Source: Roseospira navarrensis
GTDB lineage: Bacteria > Pseudomonadota > Alphaproteobacteria > Rhodospirillales > Rhodospirillaceae
Length of the DNA: 48,095 bases
Assembly: GCF_009601025.1 (NCBI RefSeq)
Contig: NZ_WIVE01000034.1
Coordinates: 1 to 48,095 of the forward strand
Direction of reading: 5' to 3'
Shown here: in pieces, positions 26,810-34,298 of the stretch
Position numbering within the stretch: the stretch's first letter is position 1
Layout of the letters: each line of letters begins with the position of its first letter
The notes under the pieces: model-generated
What the model saw: only the letters and a program-made list of their open reading frames with translations
Databases searched by the model: none
What the model was told of the DNA's origin: nothing
Program-made: the position numbers and the translations under genes

Positions 26810-27064
26810 CCTCGTGTCCCTGCTACCTTTCGATCATCGGGTGTTGTTCGGGGCAGAAAGTAAAGCCGTCGTTACGGCAGACAACACCCCCCTCGATCGT
26901 ATGAGCCGCTCTTGTCCTTCGGTCCCCGCGCGTTGCCTTTCCGTGGCAGCCTGACGCGTCCCGGGCCGGACCGGGTTCCGACGGGAGGCACCCCCCCGAC
27001 TGCCCCCCAGCCTCTCGTTGGAGCGGGCCCCCCCGGACCGACGTCCGGGGGGGTCTCCTTTTTT
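26810..27064 (+). ncRNA. Candidate structured noncoding RNA
   Basis: Downstream of an AT-rich presumed promoter region lie three nested helices: CGATC/GATCG (26831-26835 with 26895-26899), GGGTGTTGT/ACAACACCC (26839-26847 with 26881-26889) and the apical GCCGT-CGTT-ACGGC (26865-26878). About 130 bases later a strong rho-independent terminator ends the unit with no gene between. The start is not defined and no family (6S, tmRNA, RNase P, SRP, known riboswitch) was recognised. Confidence 0.35.
27028..27064 (+). terminator. Strong rho-independent terminator
   Basis: CCCCCCCGGAC, CGAC, GTCCGGGGGGG (11-bp perfect stem), then TCTCC and six T. It ends no protein gene nearby; the last stop on this strand is almost 370 bases upstream and already has its own hairpin, so it implies a separate transcript. 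Confidence 0.85.
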
Positions 27065-27134
27065 GGTTCACCACGGAAAATCGGGGCAATGGGTCTTCCC
27101 TGGACCTTTCGTCGGGTGCAGACCGAACGCCCTC
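27059..27134 (+). repeat. Terminator-linked dispersed repeat E, copy 2
   Basis: Gap-free match to 5886-5961, about eight mismatches in 76 bp, beginning in the T-tract of the preceding terminator. No gene-like reading on either strand. Confidence 0.85.
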
Positions 27135-27407
27135 CCTCTGCGCCTGTCCCACGCTGCGAGTCGGCCCGCGCCGGGCCGTGCGGCCGCGCGGTTCGAGCCC
27201 GGGGGTCGGCGTGTTCTCCGCCGCCCGGGATTTCTCTTGACGCGCCGCGCCAAACCGCAAGATTGGCGGGTCCGCCCCGGGGTCGTTGTCCGGGACGGGA
27301 ACCCTTGCCGGGCGCCGCGACGGCGTCCACTCGCTGACCGCGGAGGGCCGGGCGCCGGGGCCGTCCGCGGGCTTTCGTCATGACCGCACCGCATTCGGGG
27401 GCCCAAT

Positions 27408-27974
27408 ATGTTCGTCGTGGAAGCCGTACTGGTTATCGGACTGCTGATCCTGGTCAGCTTTCGTCAACGCGCCCTGGTGAAGGAGATCGAGGCCAGCCAG
27501 GCCGGATCGCAGCCGGCGGCCGCACCCGCCGAGACCCCGGCGCCCGCCGCGCCCGCCGCGACCCCCGCCCCGTCGCAGCCCGCGCCTCAGCCGGCGCCCC
27601 AGCCGACGGCTAAACCCGCGCCCGCGCCGGCTCCGGCCGCCGCGACCCCCGCGCCGTCCGCGCCGCCCGCTCCGGCCAAGGCGCCCGAGCCCAAGCCGGC
27701 GGCTCCGGCGGCTCCCCAGGCGGCCCCCCAGGCGGCCCCCCAGGCGGCCCCGAAACCGGCAGCGCCGGCCGTCGCCCCCAAGCCCGCTCAGGCGGCCCAG
27801 CCCGCCCCGAACCCCGCGGCCGCGCCCACGGCCAAGCCGGCCGCGCCCGCCAAGCCCGGTGCCACGCAGCCGGCTCCCGCCCAGACGGCACCGGCGCAGC
27901 CTGCCGCCGGGGCAGGCAAACCGACGAAGGGCAAGGGCAAGGGTAAATCCGGCGGCAAGGGCCGTCGCGGCTGA
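27408..27974 (+). CDS. Single-pass membrane protein with Pro/Ala-rich body and basic tail
   Basis: A 188-residue protein: membrane helix at about 3-17 (VVEAVLVIGLLILVSF), about 150 residues of Pro/Ala/Gln/Lys low complexity, then a very basic end (KPTKGKGKGKSGGKGRRG). No family recognised. The tail resembles histone H1-like or nucleic-acid-binding tails, and the body resembles TonB-like spacers, but neither fold domain is present. Three 12-bp repeats (CCCCAGGCGGCC, about 27714-27750) encode APQA units. The frame is open with strong codon bias despite low complexity; the ATG at 27408 follows a G-run. A hairpin follows at 27985. It could bridge the inner membrane to nucleoid or wall; that is speculation. 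Confidence 0.6.
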   Translation: MFVVEAVLVIGLLILVSFRQRALVKEIEASQAGSQPAAAPAETPAPAAPAATPAPSQPAPQPAPQPTAKPAPAPAPAAATPAPSAPPAPAKAPEPKPAAPAAPQAAPQAAPQAAPKPAAPAVAPKPAQAAQPAPNPAAAPTAKPAAPAKPGATQPAPAQTAPAQPAAGAGKPTKGKGKGKSGGKGRRG

Positions 27975-27984
27975 TCCTCCTGGT

Positions 27985-28019
27985 CGGCGGACGACGGCCG
28001 GCCGATCCGTCGTCCGCCG
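27985..28019 (+). terminator. GC hairpin after the Pro/Ala-rich gene
   Basis: CGGCGGACGACGG (27985-27997) pairs with CCGTCGTCCGCCG (28007-28019). A second small hairpin, GACCCGGGC-TC-GCCCGGGTC, lies at 28024-28043. Neither has a T-tract. Confidence 0.5.
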
Positions 28020-28069
28020 GTCTGACCCGGGCTCGCCCGGGTCATGGCCGATCAACAGGAAGAACCAAC

Positions 28070-28102
28070 GGCCTCTGTCGAGACCGTTGAAGTCCGTGGC
28101 CG
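28070..28102 (+). repeat. Short direct repeat F, left copy
   Basis: Reads GGCCTCTGTCGAGACCGTTG then AAGTCCGTGGCCG; the right copy at 29010-29042 reads GGCCTTTGACGAGGACCGTTG-like with one indel. The block ACCGTTGAAG is identical. Both copies run straight into a hairpin of unrelated sequence. The two copies flank the hydrolase gene. Confidence 0.5.
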
Positions 28103-28169
28103 GCCCGCTCCCCCACCCGGCCACCCATAGGATACTGGCTTTGGGTGGCCGGGTGGGGGTGCGGGCCGG
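28100..28169. repeat. Large inverted repeat, 28-bp arms
   Basis: Left arm 28100-28127 (starts CCGGCCCGCTCCCCCACC) and right arm 28142-28169 (starts TGGGTGGCCGGGTGGGGG) pair with one mismatch around a 14-base loop TAGGATACTGGCTT. It lies 31 bases before the hydrolase start, so it would form in the leader of that message if transcription begins upstream. Confidence 0.85.
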
Positions 28170-28200
28170 TGCCGCATGAAAACATAAGGATCCCCGCTTC

Positions 28201-28839
28201 ATGGCATTGAGCGTCGTCGTCATTCCCGTCACGGCCTTCCAGCAGAACTGCTCGCTGGTGTGGGACGATGCCACGATGGCCGGGGCCCTGATCGATCCGG
28301 GCGGCGAGCCGGACCGTCTGGTTGCCGTGGCGCGGGACAAGGGCGTGACCCTGGAAAAGATCCTGCTCACCCACGGCCACCTGGACCACATCGGGGCCGC
28401 CGGCGCGCTGGCGCGCGACCTGGATGTGCCGATCGAGGGGCCGCACCGGGACGAGGCGTTCTGGATCGACCAACTGGCGCAGCAATGCCGCATGTTCGGC
28501 TGGCCGGAAACGCCGGCGCCGGTCGTGCCCACCCGGTGGCTGGACGCCGGGGACACGGTGACCGTCGGCGGGATCCCCTTCGACGTCCATCACACCCCCG
28601 GGCACACGCCCGGCCACATCGTGTTCGTCCAGCCCGAGGCCCGGATTGCCTTCGTCGGCGACGTGCTGTTCGCCGGGTCGGTGGGGCGCACCGACTTTCC
28701 GCGATCGGACCCGCAGGCCCTGATCCGCGCGATCAAGGAGACCCTGCTGCCCCTGGGTGACGACATCACCTTTGTCCCGGGACACGGGCCGGCTTCCACC
28801 TTCGAGGCGGAGCGGCGCGGCAATCCATTCCTGCGCTGA
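28201..28839 (+). CDS. Metallo-beta-lactamase fold hydrolase (glyoxalase II-like)
   Basis: A 212-residue cytoplasmic hydrolase. Metal-binding motif T57-H58-G-H60-L-D62-H63, then HHTPGHTPGHIVFV with further His ligands, FVGDVLFAGSVGRTDF with the bridging Asp, and FVPGHGPAST. Length and motif spacing resemble the YcbL type of glyoxalase II, which lacks the glutathione-binding C-terminal domain. Probable substrate is a thioester; not determinable here. AAGGA lies about 10 bases before the ATG. Flanked by repeat F copies and preceded by the large inverted repeat. Confidence 0.85.
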   Translation: MALSVVVIPVTAFQQNCSLVWDDATMAGALIDPGGEPDRLVAVARDKGVTLEKILLTHGHLDHIGAAGALARDLDVPIEGPHRDEAFWIDQLAQQCRMFGWPETPAPVVPTRWLDAGDTVTVGGIPFDVHHTPGHTPGHIVFVQPEARIAFVGDVLFAGSVGRTDFPRSDPQALIRAIKETLLPLGDDITFVPGHGPASTFEAERRGNPFLR

Positions 28840-29009
28840 CGGGGGCGGTGCGCCCAAAAGGCGACTCGCTCGCTATCGCACAATCCTGTTGCATTGCCGC
28901 GCGCGAACCCCGAAACTGCAAAAAAAGTCTCAGCCGACGAGTCGGGCCGGCCGCGGACAGCGGGCCGGGTGCTCGTGTTTTCATCGTCGGTGATGGGACA
29001 CACGCCAGC

Positions 29010-29071
29010 GGCCTTTGACGAGGACCGTTGAAGCCGGTGCCGAAGAGGCGGATGAGACATCCTCATCCGCC
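29010..29071 (+). repeat. Short direct repeat F, right copy, with hairpin
   Basis: The F block at 29010-29042 is followed by GGCGGATGAG-ACATC-CTCATCCGCC (29047-29071), a perfect 10-bp stem. The left copy is followed by a different, larger hairpin, so the block seems to be associated with hairpins rather than with one sequence. Confidence 0.45.
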
Positions 29072-29126
29072 GCGGGTATCAGAGCGGAAGAACAGGGCAG
29101 TTGAACCGGGAACGGGACAGGATCGC

Positions 29127-29882
29127 ATGACGGAGAAGGGGACCGCCGCGCGCGGCAAGCGGGGAGGTGACGGGCCGGTCATCATCAAGAAGTACGCCAA
29201 CCGGCGACTCTACAACACGGCCACAAGCAGCTATGTCACGCTCGACCTGCTGAGCCAGATGGTCAAGGATCAGGTGGACTTCGTCGTGTACGACGCCAAG
29301 ACCGGCGAGGACATCACGCGGTCCGTGCTGACCCAGATCATCGTCGAGGAGGAAGGCAAGAACGGCCAGAACATGTTGCCGATCAGCTTCCTGCGCAACG
29401 TCATCAGCTTCTACGGCGACTCCCTGGGGGGCGTCGTGCCGCAGTACCTGGAACACTCCATGCAGGCCTTTGCCCGCAACCAGGAGCAGATGCGCCTGGT
29501 CATGCAGAACGCCCTGGACGGCCTGTTCCCCATGCAGAACATGGAAGAACTGAACAAGCAGAACATGGCGTTCTTTGAAAGCGCCATGAAGATGTTCTCG
29601 CCCTTCGAAGGGGCGAACATGATGAGCGGCTTCCCGCCCGGGGCGATCGGCCCGACCCCGCGCGAGGCGCCCAAGGGCGCGGAAGGCAACGGCGCCGGCG
29701 CGAGCACCAGCACCAGCACCAGCACCGACGTGCAGGCCATGAAGACCCAGATGGCGGAGATGCAGCGCAAGCTCGACCGCCTGATGGCCGACCGCGAGGG
29801 CTCCGAGGGCAAGGCCACGCCCGACGCCGAGGCCAAGGCCCCCAAGGCGGGATCCGACCCGGGCGGCTCATCGGGACGCTGA
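29127..29882 (+). CDS. phaR: Polyhydroxyalkanoate synthesis repressor PhaR
   Basis: A 251-residue regulator. The N-terminal PHB accumulation regulatory domain is plain: VIIKKYANRRLYNTATSSYV, LDLLSQMVKDQVDFVVYDA, GEDITRSVLTQIIVEEE. The middle is Met/Gln/Asn-rich helix that binds PHB granules in the family; the end has an AGCACC repeat (29702-29725) encoding Ser-Thr units, a coiled segment (MKTQMAEMQRKLDRLMA) and a disordered tail. PhaR represses phasin and its own gene and is released by PHB. A TTGCATTGC sequence at 28889-28897 could be part of an operator. The ATG at 29127 is chosen over an upstream frame start at 29028 because the domain begins there. No phaC or phasin gene is in the window. 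Confidence 0.92.
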   Translation: MTEKGTAARGKRGGDGPVIIKKYANRRLYNTATSSYVTLDLLSQMVKDQVDFVVYDAKTGEDITRSVLTQIIVEEEGKNGQNMLPISFLRNVISFYGDSLGGVVPQYLEHSMQAFARNQEQMRLVMQNALDGLFPMQNMEELNKQNMAFFESAMKMFSPFEGANMMSGFPPGAIGPTPREAPKGAEGNGAGASTSTSTSTDVQAMKTQMAEMQRKLDRLMADREGSEGKATPDAEAKAPKAGSDPGGSSGR

Positions 29883-30046
29883 GGCCCGGCCCCGGGGATC
29901 GCGTCCGCGCGGCGCGTGACAGCCGCCCCCGGTTCATGGGATAAGGCGGGCCGAGGCACGGTGTGCGGGGTCTGTCCGGCGCCATGCCTCCGCCCATCGG
30001 CTCCGCCCATCGGCCCCGCCGCTGGGACCTGCCTGCCGGGACCGCC

Positions 30047-31039
30047 ATGATCGCCTTCATCGTCCGCCGCCTGATCCAGTCCGTCCTCGTCATGCTGACC
30101 GTGGCCCTGGTCGGGTTCGCCCTGTTCAATTACGTGGGCGATCCGGTCAACAACCTGGTCGGCCAGGACACCAGCATGGAGGACCGCGCGCAGTTGCGCG
30201 AGGATCTGGGCCTGAACGATCCCTTCCCGGTGCAGTTCGCCCGCTTCGTGGTCAACGCGGCCCAGGCGGATTTCGGCATCAGCTACCGCCACGGCCGCCC
30301 GGTCGAGGATCTGCTGATCGAGCGCGCCCCGGCGACCCTGGAACTCTCGCTGGCCGCCGGGCTGTTCGCGCTGCTGGTGGGGGTGCCCATGGGCATCTAC
30401 ACCGCCCTGAACCGGCGCGGCTGGCTGTCCAAGGCGTTCCTGACGATCTCGCTGATCGGGGTGTCGCTGCCCACCTTCCTGATCGGCATCCTGCTGATCC
30501 TGATCTTCGCCGTCTGGCTGGGCTGGCTGCCCTCGTTCGGGCGCGGCACCACGGTGCAGATCGGCTGGTGGAGCACGGGCTTCCTCACCTGGGACGGCCT
30601 GAAGGCCCTGATCCTGCCGTCGATCACGCTCGGCCTGTTCCAGATGACGCTCATCATGCGGCTGGTGCGCGCCGAGATGCTGGAGGTGCTGCGCACCGAC
30701 TACATCAAGTTCGCCCGCGCGCGCGGCCTGTCCGCCCGGGCGGTCAACTTCGGCCATGCGCTCAAGAACACGCTGGTGCCGGTCATCACCATCACCGGCC
30801 TGCAACTGGGCAGCGTGATCGCCTTCGCCATCATCACCGAGACCGTGTTCCAGTGGCCGGGCATGGGCCTGCTGTTCATCCAGGCCATCGAGTTCGTCGA
30901 TATCCCGGTCATGGCCGCGTATCTGGTGCTGGTGGCGTTCCTGTTCGTGCTCATCAACCTGATCGTGGACATCCTCTACGTGGTCGTGGATCCGCGCCTG
31001 CGCGTGGGCGGCGGCGGCGGCGCGGGCGGAGGGCACTGA
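30047..31039 (+). CDS. Peptide/nickel-type ABC transporter permease (DppB type)
   Basis: A 330-residue inner-membrane permease with about six helices: IAFIVRRLIQSVLVMLTVAL at the start, the large periplasmic loop with FGISYRHGRPVEDLL, and the EAA-type loop ARARGLSARAVNFGHALKNT, which docks on the ATPase. It ends VDILYVVVDPRLRVG, as DppB/OppB proteins do. Forms a heterodimer with the next permease. ATG at 30047 opens the first helix; the upstream 28 codons look spurious. The substrate could be di- or oligopeptides, nickel or other small molecules. No substrate-binding protein gene is adjacent. Confidence 0.9.
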   Translation: MIAFIVRRLIQSVLVMLTVALVGFALFNYVGDPVNNLVGQDTSMEDRAQLREDLGLNDPFPVQFARFVVNAAQADFGISYRHGRPVEDLLIERAPATLELSLAAGLFALLVGVPMGIYTALNRRGWLSKAFLTISLIGVSLPTFLIGILLILIFAVWLGWLPSFGRGTTVQIGWWSTGFLTWDGLKALILPSITLGLFQMTLIMRLVRAEMLEVLRTDYIKFARARGLSARAVNFGHALKNTLVPVITITGLQLGSVIAFAIITETVFQWPGMGLLFIQAIEFVDIPVMAAYLVLVAFLFVLINLIVDILYVVVDPRLRVGGGGGAGGGH

Positions 31040-31041
31040 CC

Positions 31042-32001
31042 ATGACGCGCTCCGCCACCGAGCCCACCGCCACCCCGATGGGTCACGTCCGAGACGCGCT
31101 GTGGCGCGCCTGGGATTCGGATATCCTCTATTCCTTCCTGCGCTCGCCGGTCACCATCGTCGCGGCCGTCGTGGCGCTGGGCCTGATCGGCGCGGCCGTG
31201 GCCGCCCCCCTGATCTCGCCCACCAACCCGTTCGCGCTGGCCACCCTGGACCTGATGGCGGCCTTCACGCCGCCGGTCTGGATGGAGGGCGGATCGCCCG
31301 CGTACCTGCTGGGCACCGACGACCAGGGCCGCGACATGCTGTCGGCCATCCTGTACGGCATGCGGATTTCGCTGTTCGTGGGCGCGGCCTCGGTGGTCTT
31401 CGCCATGATCCTGGGGGTCGGGCTGGGCCTGCTGGCGGGCTACGCCGGCGGCTGGGTCGATGCGCTCATCATGCGGGTGGCGGACGTGCAGCTATCGTTC
31501 CCGGCCATCCTGATCGCGCTGCTGATCGACGGCGTGGCGCGCGGGATTCTGCCGCGCGAGGTGCATCATGACGTGGCGATCTGGGTCATCATCTTCGCCA
31601 TCGGGGTTTCGGGCTGGGTGCAGTACGCCCGCACCGTGCGCGGCTCCACCATGGTGGAGAAGAACCGGGAATACGTCATGGCGGCGCACATCATGGGGAT
31701 CCACCCGGTCGTGATCGCGGTGCGGCACGTGCTGCCCAACGTCATGGGGCCGGTGCTGGTGATCGCGACCATTCACCTGGCGATCGCCGTGATTACCGAG
31801 GCCACGCTGTCCTTCCTGGGCGTGGGTCTGCCGCCGACCGAGCCCTCGCTGGGGACGTTGATCCGCATCGGCAACGACTTCCTGTTCTCGGGCGAATGGT
31901 GGATCACCATCTTCCCCGGCGTGGCCCTGGTGCTGCTGGTGCTGTCGGTCAACCTGCTGGGGGACTGGCTGCGCGATGCCCTGAACCCGAAGCTGCGGTG
32001 A
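31042..32001 (+). CDS. Peptide/nickel-type ABC transporter permease (DppC type)
   Basis: A 319-residue partner permease: N-terminal cytoplasmic stretch, helix at VTIVAAVVALGLIGAAVAAP, then LLGTDDQGRDMLSAILYGMR, the DppC signature, the EAA loop around EYVMAAHIMGIHPVVIAVRH, and the end NLLGDWLRDALNPKLR. Two bases separate it from the first permease and GGAGGG precedes the ATG. A repeat-rich 231-bp gap then separates it from the two ATPases. Confidence 0.9.
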   Translation: MTRSATEPTATPMGHVRDALWRAWDSDILYSFLRSPVTIVAAVVALGLIGAAVAAPLISPTNPFALATLDLMAAFTPPVWMEGGSPAYLLGTDDQGRDMLSAILYGMRISLFVGAASVVFAMILGVGLGLLAGYAGGWVDALIMRVADVQLSFPAILIALLIDGVARGILPREVHHDVAIWVIIFAIGVSGWVQYARTVRGSTMVEKNREYVMAAHIMGIHPVVIAVRHVLPNVMGPVLVIATIHLAIAVITEATLSFLGVGLPPTEPSLGTLIRIGNDFLFSGEWWITIFPGVALVLLVLSVNLLGDWLRDALNPKLR

Positions 32002-32070
32002 GGAAACAGCCATGGCGGATCGGACAGGTGCACGGCCGGTACAGGCTCTCAATCCGTGCGGCGGGCGAAG

Positions 32071-32200
32071 CCCGGACTCCCTCCCCTGGACAGGGGAGGG
32101 ATGGGGTGGGGTTGATGCTGCGAGCGCAATGGCCGGCGAGCGCCGAAACTCCCCCCTCCCGACCGCCCCCCTCCGGGGGGAGGAGAAAGGCGCCTCGCCG
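32071..32200. repeat. Hairpin-rich repeat inside the transporter operon
   Basis: CCCTCCCCTG-GA-CAGGGGAGGG (32079-32100), then GATGGGGTGGGG and a second CCCCCCTCC/GGGGGGAGG hairpin near 32165-32185. The arrangement (clean hairpin, GGGATGGGGTGGGGTT) resembles an intergenic repeat common in alphaproteobacterial genomes. It separates the permease pair from the ATPase pair. Confidence 0.6.
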
Positions 32201-32232
32201 TTGTGTCTGAGTCATGCGGACGGGGCGACCGG

Positions 32233-33231
32233 ATGACTGAACCCCTCCTCTCCGTGCGCGACCTGCGGGTCCAGTTCCCCACCCGGCGGGGCGTTCTGAC
32301 CGCCGTGGACGGCGTGTCGTTCGACATCCACCCCGGCGAGATTCTGGGCGTGGTCGGGGAATCGGGCGCGGGCAAGTCCCAGACCGGGGCGGCCATCATC
32401 GGCCTGCTGGAGCCGCCGGGCCGCATCGCCGGCGGGAGAATCATCCTGGAGGGCCAGCGCATCGACGGCCTGACCCAGGAGCAGTTGCGCAAGGTGCGCG
32501 GCCGCAAGATCGGCGCGGTGTTCCAGGACCCGCTGACCAGCCTGAACCCGCTGTACACCGTCGGCCGCCAGCTCACCGAGACCATCCGCACCCACCTGGA
32601 CATGAGCGAGCGCGCCGCCCGCGCCCGCGCCCTGGAGCTGTTGCAGGAGGTGGGCATTCCCGGCGCGGCCGACCGCCTGGACGCCTATCCGCACCAGTTC
32701 TCCGGCGGCATGCGCCAGCGGGTGGTGATCGCGCTCGCCCTGTGCGCCAACCCGCGCCTCATCATCGCCGACGAGCCCACCACCGCGCTGGATGTCTCCA
32801 TTCAGGCGCAGATCACCTCTCTGCTGAAGCGCCTGTGCCGCGAGCACGACACCGCCGTCATGCTCATCACCCACGACATGGGCGTGATCGCCGAGACCGC
32901 CGACCGCGTGGCCGTGCTGTACGGCGGGCGGCTGGCCGAGGTCGGCCCGGTGGACGACGTGGTGAACCGGCCGCTGCACCCCTACACCGAGGGCCTGATG
33001 GCCTGCATCCCCACCACCCACGACCGGCCGCCCCGGCTGGCCCAGATCGAGGGCTCCATGCCGTCGCTGACCGCCATGCCGGACGGTTGCGCCTTTCATC
33101 CGCGGTGCCCGCACGCCCATGACCGCTGCGTGGCGGAGCGGCCGCCGCTGTTCGACCATGCGCCGTCGTCGGCCGCCTGCTGGCTGTGGTCGTCGGAGGG
33201 GACGCGGACCCTGGAAAGGACCCGCGCATGA
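32233..33231 (+). CDS. ABC transporter ATPase (DppD/OppD type)
   Basis: A 332-residue ATPase: Walker A GESGAGKS at 42-49, Q-loop [11 protein letters not shown], signature FSGGMRQR, Walker [13 protein letters not shown], switch His in LITHDMG, and the C-terminal oligopeptide transporter motif [14 protein letters not shown] typical of OppD/DppD, where the Cys residues can carry an Fe-S cluster in some members. Hydrolyses ATP for import by the permease pair upstream. Stop overlaps the next start (ATGA). Confidence 0.92.
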   Translation: MTEPLLSVRDLRVQFPTRRGVLTAVDGVSFDIHPGEILGVVGESGAGKSQTGAAIIGLLEPPGRIAGGRIILEGQRIDGLTQEQLRKVRGRKIGAVFQDPLTSLNPLYTVGRQLTETIRTHLDMSERAARARALELLQEVGIPGAADRLDAYPHQFSGGMRQRVVIALALCANPRLIIADEPTTALDVSIQAQITSLLKRLCREHDTAVMLITHDMGVIAETADRVAVLYGGRLAEVGPVDDVVNRPLHPYTEGLMACIPTTHDRPPRLAQIEGSMPSLTAMPDGCAFHPRCPHAHDRCVAERPPLFDHAPSSAACWLWSSEGTRTLERTRA

Positions 33232-34298
33232 GGGACGACGGCCACACGCCCCCGCTGCTGGACGAGGACGGCCGGCCGGTGCTGGTGCGCCTGCGCGGGT
33301 TGACCAAGCATTTCGATGTCTCGCCGCCGCTGCTGTCGCGGGTGCTGGAAGGCAAGCGCCGCCGCATCCTGAAGGCGGTGGACGGCATCGACCTGGACAT
33401 CCCGCGCGGCCGCACCACGGCCCTGGTGGGGGAGTCCGGCTGCGGCAAGTCCACCGTGGCGCGGATGCTGGTCACACTCTACACGCCCACGGACGGCGAC
33501 CTGATCTTCGAGGGCACCGAGATCGGCCGCCTGCGCGACCGCCACGCCCTGGCGCCGGTCCGGCGCCGGATGCAGATGATCTTCCAGGACCCGTTCGCCA
33601 GCCTGAACCCGCGCTGGCGGGTGGGGCGCATCATCGCCGAGCCCATCCGCGCCCACGGCCTGATGGATGACGGCGCGGCCATCCGCCGCCGGGTGGCCGA
33701 GTTGCTGGAGCACGTGGGCCTGCGCGCCACCGACGCCGACCGCTTCCCGCACGAGTTCTCCGGCGGCCAGCGCCAGCGCCTGTCCATCGCCCGCGCCCTG
33801 GCCTCCAGCCCGCATTTCCTGGTGTGCGACGAGCCCACCAGCGCGCTGGATGTCTCGGTGCAGGCCCAGATCCTCAATCTGCTGCGCGATCTGCAACGGG
33901 AACTGGGGCTCACCTATCTGGTCATCACCCACGACCTGGCCGTGGTGCGCTTCGTTGCCGACACCATCGGGGTCATGTACCTGGGCCGGCTGTGCGAGCT
34001 GGCGCCGGCGGATGCCCTGTTCGCCGCGCCCCGGCATCCGTATACGCGGCTGCTGATCGAGACCGTGCCCGACCTGCGCGTGCCCGACCGGGACCGACGC
34101 CCGATGGCGGGCGAGGTGCCGAGCCCGCTCGCCCCGCCGCCGGGCTGCGCCTTCCACACCCGCTGTCCGCTGGCCACCGAGCGGTGTATGAGCGAGCGCC
34201 CGGCGATGATCCGCGACGCCCACGGGACCGTCGCCTGCCACGCGGTGGAGGAAGGGCGGCTGCCGGACTGGACGCCGGCCCAAAGGACCGCGCCATGA
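33228..34298 (+). CDS. ABC transporter ATPase (DppF/OppF type)
   Basis: A 356-residue second ATPase: Walker A GESGCGKS at 68-75, MIFQDPFASLNPRW, FSGGQRQRLSIARAL, LVCDEPTSALD, ITHDLAVV and the C-terminal CAFHTRCPLATERC. An insertion PPLLSRVLEGKRRRILK before the first strand motif is of the DppF/OppF type. AGGA lies before the ATG; start and stop overlap both neighbours by 4 bp, tying it to the LysE exporter gene in one message. Confidence 0.92.
   Translation: MRDDGHTPPLLDEDGRPVLVRLRGLTKHFDVSPPLLSRVLEGKRRRILKAVDGIDLDIPRGRTTALVGESGCGKSTVARMLVTLYTPTDGDLIFEGTEIGRLRDRHALAPVRRRMQMIFQDPFASLNPRWRVGRIIAEPIRAHGLMDDGAAIRRRVAELLEHVGLRATDADRFPHEFSGGQRQRLSIARALASSPHFLVCDEPTSALDVSVQAQILNLLRDLQRELGLTYLVITHDLAVVRFVADTIGVMYLGRLCELAPADALFAAPRHPYTRLLIETVPDLRVPDRDRRPMAGEVPSPLAPPPGCAFHTRCPLATERCMSERPAMIRDAHGTVACHAVEEGRLPDWTPAQRTAP

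Larger units (their letters stand above)
26662..27407. other. 746-bp ORF-free gap with AT-rich island
   Basis: Contains the cytochrome hairpin, a strongly AT-rich stretch at about 26735-26800 that contrasts with its surroundings, a nested inverted repeat (26831-26899), a rho-independent terminator (27028-27064) and repeat E copy 2 (27059-27134). The remaining 270 bases before the next gene show nothing clear. Short ORFs here have no protein-like composition. Confidence 0.6.

Noticed and set aside
26823-27260. A 145-codon reverse ORF in the ORF-free gap
   Set aside because: It reads through a rho-independent terminator and repeat E, and its composition is that of translated repeat DNA.
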